Shown here in pieces: positions 8,902 to 16,932 of a DNA stretch of 64,000 nt (position 1 is its first letter; each line of letters begins with the position of its first letter). The notes below the pieces were generated by a model. It ran no database searches, had not been told where the DNA came from, and saw only the letters and a program-made list of their open reading frames with translations. The stretch covers positions 1-64,000 of the forward strand of contig CAJUFH010000005.1 of the NCBI GenBank assembly GCA_910585755.1. The letters are read 5' to 3'. The stretch comes from an uncultured Muribaculaceae bacterium (GTDB taxonomy: Bacteria; Bacteroidota; Bacteroidia; Bacteroidales; Muribaculaceae). The position numbers were made by a program, and so were the translations under genes.

Positions 8902-9708
8902 TTAACGGTTGACAGCCAGGGCAATAATCAGTGACGCTATGACGGAGGCAGCGCTGACGATGGTCGAGGTCACCTGCACGTTGTACGATTTGCTTTGGTC
9001 GTATTTGGCGTTGCCCTTGCGGATGTTGTTGGGGGCGACGTAGATGTAGTCGTTGGGCTGGAGGTAGTAATAGGGGGAGGTCAGCAGGTCGGCCGAGTTC
9101 AGGTCGAGGATTACGCGCTCCTGCTTGCCGTTGTTCTCGCGGATGAGGAGCACGTGGCTGCGCTCGCCGTAAGGGGTTAGGTCGTTGCAGCTCGCCAGGG
9201 CATCGAGGATGGAGAAGCGGTTGCGCGTGACTTTGACGACGCCGGGCAGCGTCACTTCGCCGAGCACGGAGACGTTGAAGTTCATCAGCGATACCATCAC
9301 GTTCGGGTTCTCGACATCCTTGCTGATGCGCTCTACCAGGTATTTCTGCAGCTCTTCGGTAGTCATCCCGGCAACGTGTATTTTGCCGAGGATCGGGAAG
9401 TTAATGTCCCCCTCGGAATTCACGAGGTAGGTCTGCTGCTGTGGCGCGGTAGACATGTTGGTAGCGGCCTTTATGCCGGCGTTGGCCATCGGGAGGTTGT
9501 AGGCGATAGTCGCCTTCGGCTCCTCGGAGTTGACGGTTATGAAAAGTTCGTCGTCAGGGGCGATTCTGATGGTCGGGGTAGGGGGCAGGTCTACTATCCG
9601 TTCGACCTTGTCAATGTCTTCAAAGTATGTCAGGTGAGTTTTTGACGAGCTGCACGACGCAAGGAGCGCCATTAATGCGACGAACAGGCAGAAGTGTTTG
9701 ATATTCAT
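8902..9708 (-). CDS. wza: Outer-membrane polysaccharide export lipoprotein (Wza-like)
   Basis: The 268-residue protein begins with a signal peptide ending in a lipobox (ALLASCSSS), so it is an outer-membrane lipoprotein. It then has a Poly_export domain (TIRIAPDDELFITVN onward) and an SLBB-like segment (NVSVLGEVTLPGVVKV, SILDALASCNDLTPYGERSHVLLI). A C-terminal hydrophobic helix (IVSAASVIASLIIALAV) is the membrane-spanning end seen in Bacteroidota members. It is the first gene of the minus-strand cluster with the kinase and polymerase and would form the export pore. Confidence 0.9.
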   Translation of the reverse strand: MNIKHFCLFVALMALLASCSSSKTHLTYFEDIDKVERIVDLPPTPTIRIAPDDELFITVNSEEPKATIAYNLPMANAGIKAATNMSTAPQQQTYLVNSEGDINFPILGKIHVAGMTTEELQKYLVERISKDVENPNVMVSLMNFNVSVLGEVTLPGVVKVTRNRFSILDALASCNDLTPYGERSHVLLIRENNGKQERVILDLNSADLLTSPYYYLQPNDYIYVAPNNIRKGNAKYDQSKSYNVQVTSTIVSAASVIASLIIALAVNR

Positions 9709-9808
9709 TTGTTTGTGGCTTGGGTCATGGATGATTGGCCTCGGCGGCGCTGTTTGCGCGCCAAATAGATAACGGCGATGCTGCGGAATTATTGCGCGGA
9801 GCGCCGCT

Positions 9809-10741
9809 TTATGCGTGCTCCGGGCCGGTACGTTGATCGTAGTTGCGCAGGGCGGCCGACAGTTGCTCCCGTACCATCGCTTTCAGTTCCGGAGGGCTGA
9901 CTACGGTTATCTCGGGCCCGCGGCTGATTATTTCCGACACAAGTTCAGAGGTAAGCAGCAGCCGGTAGGTGAATACCGAGTGCTTGTCCCCGACCTCTTC
10001 GCGCTGGCTGGGGTGGAGCGGGAGCGCCCTGAGGTACTTCGCCTGCCGGGCTGTCGCCCTCAGCCTGACCTCGCGCGGCTCTCCCTTGGTGACCATAATC
10101 CCTACTGCGTCGCTGAAATAAAGTTCCGGGTCGGCGTCGGGGGGGAGGGAGAAAGTCTCCGTCCCGATTGTAAGGTTCTTCATGCGGTCGAGCGAGTAGG
10201 TCTTTACCTTACCGTCAGCCGTGTTGCGCCCGGTGACGTACCATAGCTGGCGGTATATCCTTATGAAATACGGCTCGATTTCGACTCCGTGGGAAGGGTT
10301 GACGCGGGTGTAGGGGTGGTAGTCGAACGTTACTGGGTGGTTCTCGCGTATCGCCTCCATAATCGGGGAGAGGAACTCCCGGGCCGATGGGACGTTCTCC
10401 AGCATCACGCGGTTGGAGATGTCCCTGGCACCGCTGACGACGGAGCTTGTCGACGAGCTGTTGAGCAGCCACTCCGTCATCCGGGAGTGGCGCGGGTCGG
10501 CCCCCTCGCCGTCTCCGTCAATGTAGTACTCGTAGGTATGCTCGTCGCATTTGATTGTCAGCGAGAAGAGTTCCTCGATCGCCTGGCGGTAGTTGTAAAA
10601 GGTGCGGCGGGGGATTTCGGTCTCGCCGTTGCTAAGATGCGACCGGGCCCACCGCTCGTCGATTTCCTTCTTCGAGAGGCGACCGTAGCGGGTCAGGGTG
10701 TCGACAATCCAGACGTAGCGTGTCAGCAGTTCGCGTGCCAT
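9809..10741 (-). CDS. WYL-domain transcriptional regulator
   Basis: A 310-residue cytosolic regulator with an N-terminal winged-helix region (about residues 5-75, ending in the RRTFYNYRQAIEELF recognition area), a WYL domain (about 140-215, with the characteristic RQLWYVTGRN) and a C-terminal WCX-like extension. WYL proteins sense ligands, often nucleic-acid related, and act as repressors or activators. It begins four bases after the stop of the SemiSWEET gene, so the two form an operon. No phage-defence genes, a frequent context for this family, are adjacent. Confidence 0.88.
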   Translation of the reverse strand: MARELLTRYVWIVDTLTRYGRLSKKEIDERWARSHLSNGETEIPRRTFYNYRQAIEELFSLTIKCDEHTYEYYIDGDGEGADPRHSRMTEWLLNSSSTSSVVSGARDISNRVMLENVPSAREFLSPIMEAIRENHPVTFDYHPYTRVNPSHGVEIEPYFIRIYRQLWYVTGRNTADGKVKTYSLDRMKNLTIGTETFSLPPDADPELYFSDAVGIMVTKGEPREVRLRATARQAKYLRALPLHPSQREEVGDKHSVFTYRLLLTSELVSEIISRGPEITVVSPPELKAMVREQLSAALRNYDQRTGPEHA

Positions 10742-10745
10742 CGGC

Positions 10746-11033
10746 TTATTTCTTCTTCCCCCTGCCGCTGAAATAGTCGTTGCGCATCTTGATGCCGAAC
10801 ACGGTCGCGGAGCAGGCGGTCGTTATGAGGTTGGTGGCGATCAGGGGCCAGTTGACGGGGTCGCTCAGGAAGCCCTGGATTACGAAAAATACCGAGCCGA
10901 GCCCCATCAGGAGGAATGTCGGCAGCGCGATGGAGTCGGTCTCCCGCGTGCGTATCGTATGGATTGCCTGGGGAAGGTAGCCGAACACCATGCAGATTGC
11001 CGCGGCGTAGCCTATTATGTTGAAAAGCGTCAT
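10746..11033 (-). CDS. SemiSWEET/PQ-loop sugar transporter
   Basis: A 95-residue membrane protein with three helices and the PQ motif in the first repeat (MVFGYLPQAIHTIRTR), the size and layout of bacterial SemiSWEET transporters, which dimerise to move sugars down their gradient. A basic C terminus (GRGKKK) faces the cytoplasm. It is the first gene of a two-gene unit with the WYL regulator. The substrate cannot be inferred. Confidence 0.85.
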   Translation of the reverse strand: MTLFNIIGYAAAICMVFGYLPQAIHTIRTRETDSIALPTFLLMGLGSVFFVIQGFLSDPVNWPLIATNLITTACSATVFGIKMRNDYFSGRGKKK

Positions 11034-11070
11034 ATATTTTTGGGAGAAGGATGGGATGGGGACAAAAAAA

Positions 11071-11167
11071 GGGTAAGCTTACTACATCGCGCCGCTACAA
11101 CCCCCTACCGCTGCTTCGATCAAGACCTGACGGGGTTCGGGGGGAGCTGGCCGTGTAGGACTTACCC
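11071..11167 (-). ncRNA. ffs: Signal recognition particle RNA (small bacterial type)
   Basis: Read on the minus strand, a roughly 97-base RNA begins GGGTAAG and ends CTTACCC, a perfect terminal 7-base-pair stem, with CTACA/TGTAG pairing inside it. The middle contains GTCAGGTC (11136-11129), a six-base loop and GAAGCAGC (11122-11115), the hallmark domain IV/SRP54-binding hairpin of SRP RNA. A run of seven T follows the 3' end (11070-11064), consistent with termination. A consensus Bacteroidota promoter lies immediately upstream. The RNA, with Ffh, targets nascent membrane and secreted proteins. Confidence 0.88.
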
Positions 11168-11172
11168 GGCTG

Positions 11173-11202
11173 CAAAGTTACGTATTTTTTCCGGGATTCA
11201 AA
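11173..11202 (-). promoter_or_regulatory. Promoter of ffs
   Basis: On the minus strand TTTG (11202-11199), 18 bases, then TAACTTTG (11180-11173) matches the Bacteroidota promoter. The -7 element ends six bases before the first G of the SRP RNA, which sets the 5' end. Confidence 0.75.
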
Positions 11203-11211
11203 GAATTTTTT

Positions 11212-11219
11212 TAATTTTG
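11212..11219 (+). promoter_or_regulatory. Candidate -7 element for the cytidylate-kinase-like gene
   Basis: TAATTTTG matches TAnnTTTG, 36 bases before the ATG at 11256. The -33 position holds only TTTC, so this is a weaker prediction. It would make this intergenic region divergent with the ffs promoter. Confidence 0.4.
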
Positions 11220-11255
11220 TTGCCAAAAAAGTAACTATCGACCTGTTTCCATACT

Positions 11256-11900
11256 ATGCGTCCGTACATTATAACTATCGGCCGCCAGTTCGGCGCCGGA
11301 GGCCGCGAGCTGGCTAAAAAGCTCTCCGAAACTTTCGGAATACCCTTCTACGACAAGCAGTTGCTCGTCGAGGCAGCCCGCGACTCCGGGCTTGACAAGG
11401 GGCTGTTCGAGCGGGCCGACGAGCGTTTCCCGACGTTCGTTTCCGGCGCCCTGTCGTTCAATATGGGGGTGTCGGCCCTTCCCTGGTACGCGCCCTCGTC
11501 GCTTGCCGACGATTCGGTCTACCATATCCTTTCCGACACGATGCACTCCATTGCCGACCGCGGACCCTGCGTGTTCGTGGGGCGCTCGGCGGACTACGTC
11601 CTCCGCGACCATCCCTCGCCCAAAATCGACATCTTCGTCCATGCCGACATGGCCGACCGCGTAAAACGCATAATGAGCCGCGGCGACAAGGCCGACGCCC
11701 AAAAGGCCCGCGCGTTTGCCGAAAAAGCCGACAAACTGCGGGCCAACTACTATAACTTCTTTACCGACAAGCGCTGGGGCGAAGCGTCCTCCTACGACCT
11801 GTCAGTCAATATGTCGAAGCTCTCAATGGATGCTGTCGTCCGGCTGGTGGCCGGCGTCCTGCGGGAGGCTTACGGTATCGACCCCCTGGGGGGGAACTGA
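11256..11900 (+). CDS. Cytidylate kinase-like family protein
   Basis: A 214-residue P-loop-type protein. The N terminus IITIGRQFGAGGRELAKKL corresponds to the nucleotide-binding loop of the cytidylate_kin2 family, with a Q-F-G-A-G-G-R-E variant rather than a classical GxxGxGK[ST]. FVGRSADYVLRD and the RVKRIMSRGDK lid-like segment also match. These proteins are common in gut anaerobes, and their substrate is not established; canonical Cmk is a different, longer-motif protein. The last 78 bases overlap the end of the convergent minus-strand gene. Confidence 0.8.
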   Translation: MRPYIITIGRQFGAGGRELAKKLSETFGIPFYDKQLLVEAARDSGLDKGLFERADERFPTFVSGALSFNMGVSALPWYAPSSLADDSVYHILSDTMHSIADRGPCVFVGRSADYVLRDHPSPKIDIFVHADMADRVKRIMSRGDKADAQKARAFAEKADKLRANYYNFFTDKRWGEASSYDLSVNMSKLSMDAVVRLVAGVLREAYGIDPLGGN

Positions 11901-12521
11901 TTCCCCTGCCGTTTCCCCTGCTGGTTGCCCGTCCGATTTCCCGGCCTTGGCCTCGAGCCGGGCACGCCGGGCGGCGGAGGCCTCCTTGGTGCGCCAGCAA
12001 CTGATTATCAGCCCGGTGATGCCGAAGAGGATGAACCCGATGCCGGTGCAGAGAACCAGGTATTTCTCGTTGAGCTCGTTGCGGAACCAGGGCATCGAAA
12101 TCATCAGAACTCCCCCGACGAGGCATAGAACCGGGGCCGCGACGGTCCACGCCGCGTAGTCCGAACGCCTCCCCTTGCGGGTCAGAAGGAAAATCTGCCA
12201 CGCTCCCCCGGCGATCAGCAGCGCCCCGAACATAAAGCCCAGCAGGCTGCGGAAGAAGTCGTGCATAAACAGGACGCAGAGCCCCAGCACCAGGCCGCCA
12301 ACCCCGCACACGAGCTGTATCACTTTCTGAAAGCCGTTGATTTGCTGTCCTTTATGCGTGAAGAACAGGCTCGCGAGGCTGATTGCCCCGGGCACGAGGA
12401 AGGCAAGCCCTCCCCAGAAGAGTATCCTTTCCGACAGCGTCGGCGACTCGCACAGCCAGCAGAATACGACTCCGAGCAGCAGCACGAGGATGGAAATCAG
12501 AAGATTGCTTTTGTTGCTCAT
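11823..12521 (-). CDS. DUF308/HdeD-like membrane protein
   Basis: A 232-residue protein with about six hydrophobic helices arranged in pairs (LLISILVLLLGVVFCWL; ILFWGGLAFLVPGAISLASLFF; LLGFMFGALLIAGGAWQIFLL; YLVLCTGIGFILFGITGLIIS). This is typical of DUF308 proteins related to acid-resistance membrane protein HdeD. The C-terminal 50 residues are hydrophilic and low-complexity, and their coding DNA overlaps the 3' end of the cytidylate-kinase-like gene on the other strand by 78 bases. A consensus promoter lies 70 bases upstream. Function unknown. Confidence 0.72.
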   Translation of the reverse strand: MSNKSNLLISILVLLLGVVFCWLCESPTLSERILFWGGLAFLVPGAISLASLFFTHKGQQINGFQKVIQLVCGVGGLVLGLCVLFMHDFFRSLLGFMFGALLIAGGAWQIFLLTRKGRRSDYAAWTVAAPVLCLVGGVLMISMPWFRNELNEKYLVLCTGIGFILFGITGLIISCWRTKEASAARRARLEAKAGKSDGQPAGETAGESVPPQGVDTVSLPQDAGHQPDDSIH

Positions 12522-12590
12522 ATATCAGAATGTTAAATAGTTGAACCAAGCCGCGGTCCGGCGTTTCCGGCCGCTGCTGAAATTATAACG

Positions 12591-12624
12591 CAAAAGTAGC
12601 GAAAAAAGGTCAGACAGTAACAAA
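12591..12624 (-). promoter_or_regulatory. Promoter of the DUF308 gene
   Basis: On the minus strand TTTG (12624-12621), 22 bases, then TACTTTTG (12598-12591), about 70 bases before the ATG at 12521. Confidence 0.55.
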
Positions 12625-12640
12625 CCAACCCTACATACAT

Positions 12641-13354
12641 ATGACAGAAAAGAACGATAAGACTCCGGGACGCGTAGGCGTGATAGTGGCCATGACAGCC
12701 GAACTCGAGGCGCTCCTGCGCATCCTTTCCGACAGCCGCGAGGAGGAGCGCTCCGGATTCCGCTTCCATATCGGAAGGGCCGGGGGACGCGACGTCGTGG
12801 CCATGCAGTGCGGCATCGGCAAGGTGAACGCCGCCATGGGAACGGCTGCCATGCTCGAGCATTATTCTCCCTCGGCGGTAATCAATACCGGCATCGCCGG
12901 GGGCACTGGCCGCGGCCCGGGAATACTCGACGTAGTTGTGGCTGACGAGGTGGCTTACCACGACGTGTGGTGCGGCCCGGGAAACGAGCGCGGACAGGTT
13001 CAGGGCTTTCCCCCCAAGTTCGCATGCGCCATCGGCGAGGAAGGTCCCTTCGACCTTGGGAAGGTTCTGGCGAAAGAAGGCGTTCATAGGGGCCTGATAG
13101 CCTCGGGCGACATGTTCGTAGACACTCCCGCGGAGCTTGCCCGCATCCTTTCGGTCCATCCCGACGCCGTCGCGGTGGATATGGAGTCAGGGGCGATCGC
13201 CCAGGTTTGCGCCTTCCGGGGCGTCCCCTTCCTGGCCGTCAGGGTAATCTCCGACTATCCCGGAGGCGAAGACCATATCTCCCAGTACCTCAATTTCTGG
13301 AACGACGCTCCCCGCTCGACCTTCGCGATTCTTTCTACCCTCTTGGAGGGCTGA
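12641..13354 (+). CDS. mtnN: 5'-methylthioadenosine/S-adenosylhomocysteine nucleosidase
   Basis: This 237-residue cytosolic enzyme hydrolyses MTA and SAH to adenine and the thioribosyl product, feeding methionine salvage and the activated methyl cycle. Family features are VAMTAELEALL at the N terminus (catalytic Glu region), INTGIAGG, the VDMESGAIAQVC nucleoside-binding motif and VRVISDYPGG, which contains the catalytic Asp. The ATG at 12641 gives a natural N terminus. luxS, often next to it in Bacteroidota, is absent here; the next gene is convergent. Confidence 0.95.
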   Translation: MTEKNDKTPGRVGVIVAMTAELEALLRILSDSREEERSGFRFHIGRAGGRDVVAMQCGIGKVNAAMGTAAMLEHYSPSAVINTGIAGGTGRGPGILDVVVADEVAYHDVWCGPGNERGQVQGFPPKFACAIGEEGPFDLGKVLAKEGVHRGLIASGDMFVDTPAELARILSVHPDAVAVDMESGAIAQVCAFRGVPFLAVRVISDYPGGEDHISQYLNFWNDAPRSTFAILSTLLEG

Positions 13355-13421
13355 CTGACAGCGTCCCCGTCCGGGTGCAAGACAGAGAGAGTATCGTAAT
13401 CTTCACACATCCTCAAGCTCG

Positions 13422-16400
13422 TTATTCCCCTTTCCCTCCCGACGCGCGGTAGGCGCTCGGCGTTTGCCCGGCCCGCTGCTTGAACGCGCTTGAGAAATAG
13501 CGCTGCGAGCTGTAGCCGAGCATGGCGGCGATTTCGCTCAGGGGAAGACGCGTCGCGGTGAGCAGCTCTTTTGCCCGGCTCACGCGGTAGTCGGTGATGT
13601 ATTGCCCGACGGACTGCCCCCCTGACACTTCGCGGAAGCGGGCGTAGAGGCTCGACCGCGACATGAGCATCTCCTGCGCCAGCTTCTCAACAGAGAAGTC
13701 GGCGTCGGGCAGCTCGCGCTCTATAATCTGGTTCACCTTTCGCATGAACTCTTCCGAAGCGTTGTCCCGCACCCGTTCCCCAGCTATGATCGCCGGAGCC
13801 TGACCCTTGTAGCGCTCGCGCATAACCTGGCGGCTCCTCAGAAGGTTGCCGCAGCGGCTGAGGAGCACCGCCATGTCGAAAGGCTTGGAGATGTACGAGT
13901 CGATTCCCTGGCGGTAGACCTCCTGCTTGTCCTGCTGCCCGAGAACCGAGGAGAGGAAAATCACCGGGATGTGGCGGCTGCTTTCCGAGCTTTTGACGCT
14001 GCTCGCGAGGGGGAGGCGCCCTGTAATGATGAGGTCGGGCACGACGCGTCCGGACCTCAGGGCTTCCCCGGCCTCAGTCCCTGAGTTGAACACGGCGACT
14101 TTGTGGAACAGCGGCTCGAGCTGCTGGCGAAGGAAGGCGCACAGCTCCTGGTCCCGCTCGGCAATCATTACCGTCATGGCCGACATGTCGGTCCGGGCGT
14201 CCTCCTGCCTGAGGGTCGGCTCCGTGATTTCGGGCAGTTCTTCGTCGGGCTCTTCCGGCGCGGAGCCTGCTCCCGCCGCCTCGCTCCGGGCGCGCCATTC
14301 CTGGAAGGTGGTGTCCATTACGTCGCGCATGCGCTTCGAGTTGCGGTAGATGTCGTTCAGCGCTTCCAGCTCGGGTGCGTCGGGGTCTTTCTCCTTTATG
14401 CGGGCGAGCATCAGTTTCAGGGGGGCGTAGATGAGCGTCAGAGTGGTCCGCAGATCGTTGTTGATGCTCTGCATGAAGTCCCTCTCCTTCTCGATCCGAG
14501 CCTGGCGGGCGCGCTGGAACTGCTCCCTCTGGAGGTTTCGGCGGTGGTAGAGGAACATCGCTGCCGCTCCCGAGAGAGCGAAAATGTACAGCAGTATGGC
14601 CCACCACGAGCGCCACGCCGGCCCCGCTACGCGCAGGGTCGCGATATGCGCCGGTTCGGACCACGCCCCGTCGATTAGCGTCGAGGCCACCGACACGTCG
14701 TAGTCCCTTCCGTTGGCGAGCATCGGAAGCACAAGCTCGTGGTTCTCGGTCTCTATGGTCGAGGTTTTCGTGCCGTCGTTGATGAAGAAGCGGTAGCGCT
14801 TGTGGCGCAGCGGGTTGCGCTCCGAGTCTATGAAGCGGATTTCGAGGGAACCGTAACGGCTGGGTAACTCGATGACCTTCTCCTTCGACACGCTGGCCAT
14901 AAGGCTCCGCCCGTCGACCTCCACGTCGCTCAGGGCGAAGGATATGGCGCTCTCGTAGCTCATCAGCTCGCGGAACTGCTGCCGGTCGATGCTCAGAAGC
15001 CCCTTCGAGCCTCCCATCAGGACGAAGTCGGTCCCAGCGTAGACGGCTCTGTCTAAGAACTGATTCGGCTCCACGCCGTCAAAGGAGGTGAACTCGGTCG
15101 TGCGCCGCTTGGACAAGTCGGTGTAGAACAGGGAGTTGGAGCATCCGACCCACAGGCGGTCGCCGTCGAGCAGCAGGCTTGTGACGTTGAGATGGCGCTT
15201 GTCGGTCGAGTAGCCCGGAAGCGGCTCCGCTTCCCCGGTCTTGATGTTCAGCTTCTGCACGCCTCCGTTGCAGCCGACGTAGAAGGTCGACGCACCGTCG
15301 AACTGCGCGCAGCTCAGGTTCATGTTGCCGGGAAAGGTCTTGACCATCGCCGCCTCCCCGCTGTTGAAGTCATACCGTATGATACCTTCGATTGTGAACA
15401 GCATCAGCACGTTGGAGTCTTTGTAGAAAGGCCTTATGTAGGATTTCGGGCTCGGTCTGCCGGCGATGTCTACCGTGCTGACTTTGTTGTTCTCCGTGTC
15501 GATTATGTAGATTTCGGAGTTGACGGCGGCGAACAGACCCTTTTTCAGGCGCCGTATGTCGGTTCCTGTTCCCCGCTTGCGCGCTGCTTCCGCCGGCCCG
15601 TTGAAAAGCGCCGGCGCGGGGATGACTGCGAACGTTCGCTTGTCGAGCAGGTATATGTCGCCCCCGTAAACGCTTATAATGTAATGACGGTCGTCGTACT
15701 CCTCGATTCTGGTGACTTTCATCCCCGCCGTTGATGCTACCTGGTGGTAGGCTCCAGTCGCCTGGTCGATATACCAGATACCCTCGCCGTTAGTGGATAT
15801 GAAGAACCTCCCGGAGCCGTCGCCGGGGCTCAGGAACGACAGCGGGCTGAGCTTCTTATCCGGGTTCCCGGGAATGTTGCGCTGGGTGCGCATGGCGACT
15901 TTGTTAAAAAGCTGTACCCCCTCGTCGACAGTGCCGGAATACAGGTTGCCGTAGCTGTCCTTGTAGATTTTCGCTACCGACAGTCCCCCGCTGGGAGTGA
16001 CCTGGCTTATCTCGCGGGTCTCGGTGCGCAGCGACCGTATGCCTGCCCCGTCGGTCGCGAGCCACAGCTCGTCGGGTGTCGTGCCGGCCTTTATGTCGAG
16101 CACGATGTCGCAGCCGATGTCGGAATTGGAGCGGTCGAAATGCGAGAGCATCTTGCCCGACTGGTCGTAGCACGTCAGCCCGTAGTTGTAGACTGCAACC
16201 CATATGCGTCCCAGGTTGTCGATGTGCGCTGCCGAGACCTCAAGCCCCTCAATGCCCGGGTAGCGCGAGATTTCTCCCGTTGAGCGGCGATAGAGCCATA
16301 CGCCGTTCCAGCGTGTCGCAAGCAACAGGTTGTCGGCGTCGATTCTGTGGATGCCGGTGTAGAAGCCCTCGGCGCTCCCGGTGGTGTTTAGCCGTGACAG

Positions 16401-16889
16401 CGTCTTTGTGGTGCAGTCGTACCTGAAAATCTGCCCCATGCCGCCGAGAAGGAAGCTGTTCCCCTCGATAAGGTAGGAGCGTAGGCGCAGTTTCCTCCCA
16501 TGTTCGTAGCGTATCTCCTTGAACCTGTTGGCGATAGGGTCGTAGACAGCGGTTCCCCCCTCGCAGAGAACCCAGACTTGGCCGTCGGGGCTTTCGAATA
16601 TCTGGTGAACGTAATCGGAGGGGAGTGAACCTCCGGCCTCGGTCGCGTAATACGATGTTACGCGGCTGAAATCATATCGGTTAAGGCCGAAGCGTGTCCC
16701 GATCCACAGGTATCCGCGGCTGTCGCGGAGGAGCGCCTCGGCGTAGTTCTGGCTCAGCCCCTCGCTTATCCCGAGGCTCTGCATGCGGAACTCCTCGGCC
16801 GGACGCGCGTCCGGCGCCATAGTGGCGCAAAGGAGCGCCACTATGGCGTATATTATATATATGCCTATGGGTCTTGCCGGTTTCCTCAT
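13422..16889 (-). CDS. Degenerate hybrid two-component system (HTCS-like) regulator with AraC DNA-binding domain
   Basis: From the ATG at 16889 the protein has 1155 residues; a GTG start at 16922 is possible, but the signal peptide (MRKPARPIGIYIIYAIVALL) begins at 16889. The order is a periplasmic two-component propeller (about residues 35-700, many LWIGT/IWVAV repeats), a Y_Y_Y domain, a membrane helix (WWAILLYIFALSGAAAMFLY), a HisKA-like helix, a receiver-like domain and an AraC-type HTH (about 1045-1150). Three key features are missing. The HisKA motif reads SINNDLRTTL, so the phospho-His is N811. No HATPase_c domain exists; only a Pro/Glu-rich linker joins HisKA to the receiver. The receiver strand reads PDLIITGRLPL with G957 where the phospho-Asp should be, although the later Lys (SYISKPFD) is kept. 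It follows the sialidase gene by about 40 bases in one operon. Confidence 0.9.
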   Translation of the reverse strand: MRKPARPIGIYIIYAIVALLCATMAPDARPAEEFRMQSLGISEGLSQNYAEALLRDSRGYLWIGTRFGLNRYDFSRVTSYYATEAGGSLPSDYVHQIFESPDGQVWVLCEGGTAVYDPIANRFKEIRYEHGRKLRLRSYLIEGNSFLLGGMGQIFRYDCTTKTLSRLNTTGSAEGFYTGIHRIDADNLLLATRWNGVWLYRRSTGEISRYPGIEGLEVSAAHIDNLGRIWVAVYNYGLTCYDQSGKMLSHFDRSNSDIGCDIVLDIKAGTTPDELWLATDGAGIRSLRTETREISQVTPSGGLSVAKIYKDSYGNLYSGTVDEGVQLFNKVAMRTQRNIPGNPDKKLSPLSFLSPGDGSGRFFISTNGEGIWYIDQATGAYHQVASTAGMKVTRIEEYDDRHYIISVYGGDIYLLDKRTFAVIPAPALFNGPAEAARKRGTGTDIRRLKKGLFAAVNSEIYIIDTENNKVSTVDIAGRPSPKSYIRPFYKDSNVLMLFTIEGIIRYDFNSGEAAMVKTFPGNMNLSCAQFDGASTFYVGCNGGVQKLNIKTGEAEPLPGYSTDKRHLNVTSLLLDGDRLWVGCSNSLFYTDLSKRRTTEFTSFDGVEPNQFLDRAVYAGTDFVLMGGSKGLLSIDRQQFRELMSYESAISFALSDVEVDGRSLMASVSKEKVIELPSRYGSLEIRFIDSERNPLRHKRYRFFINDGTKTSTIETENHELVLPMLANGRDYDVSVASTLIDGAWSEPAHIATLRVAGPAWRSWWAILLYIFALSGAAAMFLYHRRNLQREQFQRARQARIEKERDFMQSINNDLRTTLTLIYAPLKLMLARIKEKDPDAPELEALNDIYRNSKRMRDVMDTTFQEWRARSEAAGAGSAPEEPDEELPEITEPTLRQEDARTDMSAMTVMIAERDQELCAFLRQQLEPLFHKVAVFNSGTEAGEALRSGRVVPDLIITGRLPLASSVKSSESSRHIPVIFLSSVLGQQDKQEVYRQGIDSYISKPFDMAVLLSRCGNLLRSRQVMRERYKGQAPAIIAGERVRDNASEEFMRKVNQIIERELPDADFSVEKLAQEMLMSRSSLYARFREVSGGQSVGQYITDYRVSRAKELLTATRLPLSEIAAMLGYSSQRYFSSAFKQRAGQTPSAYRASGGKGE

Positions 16890-16932
16890 GGTCGCAGATT
16901 TCTCTAACTTTTCACCCTTCACCTTTCAGCTT

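Noticed and set aside
6431..8905. Several plus-strand open frames opposite the wzc-like gene
   Set aside because: All are antisense shadows of the kinase gene and have no recognisable features.
16890..16922. GTG start giving the HTCS-like protein 11 extra residues
   Set aside because: The extension lies in a GGTGAA-repeat spacer right after the sialidase stop and precedes a normal signal peptide that begins at the ATG at 16889.
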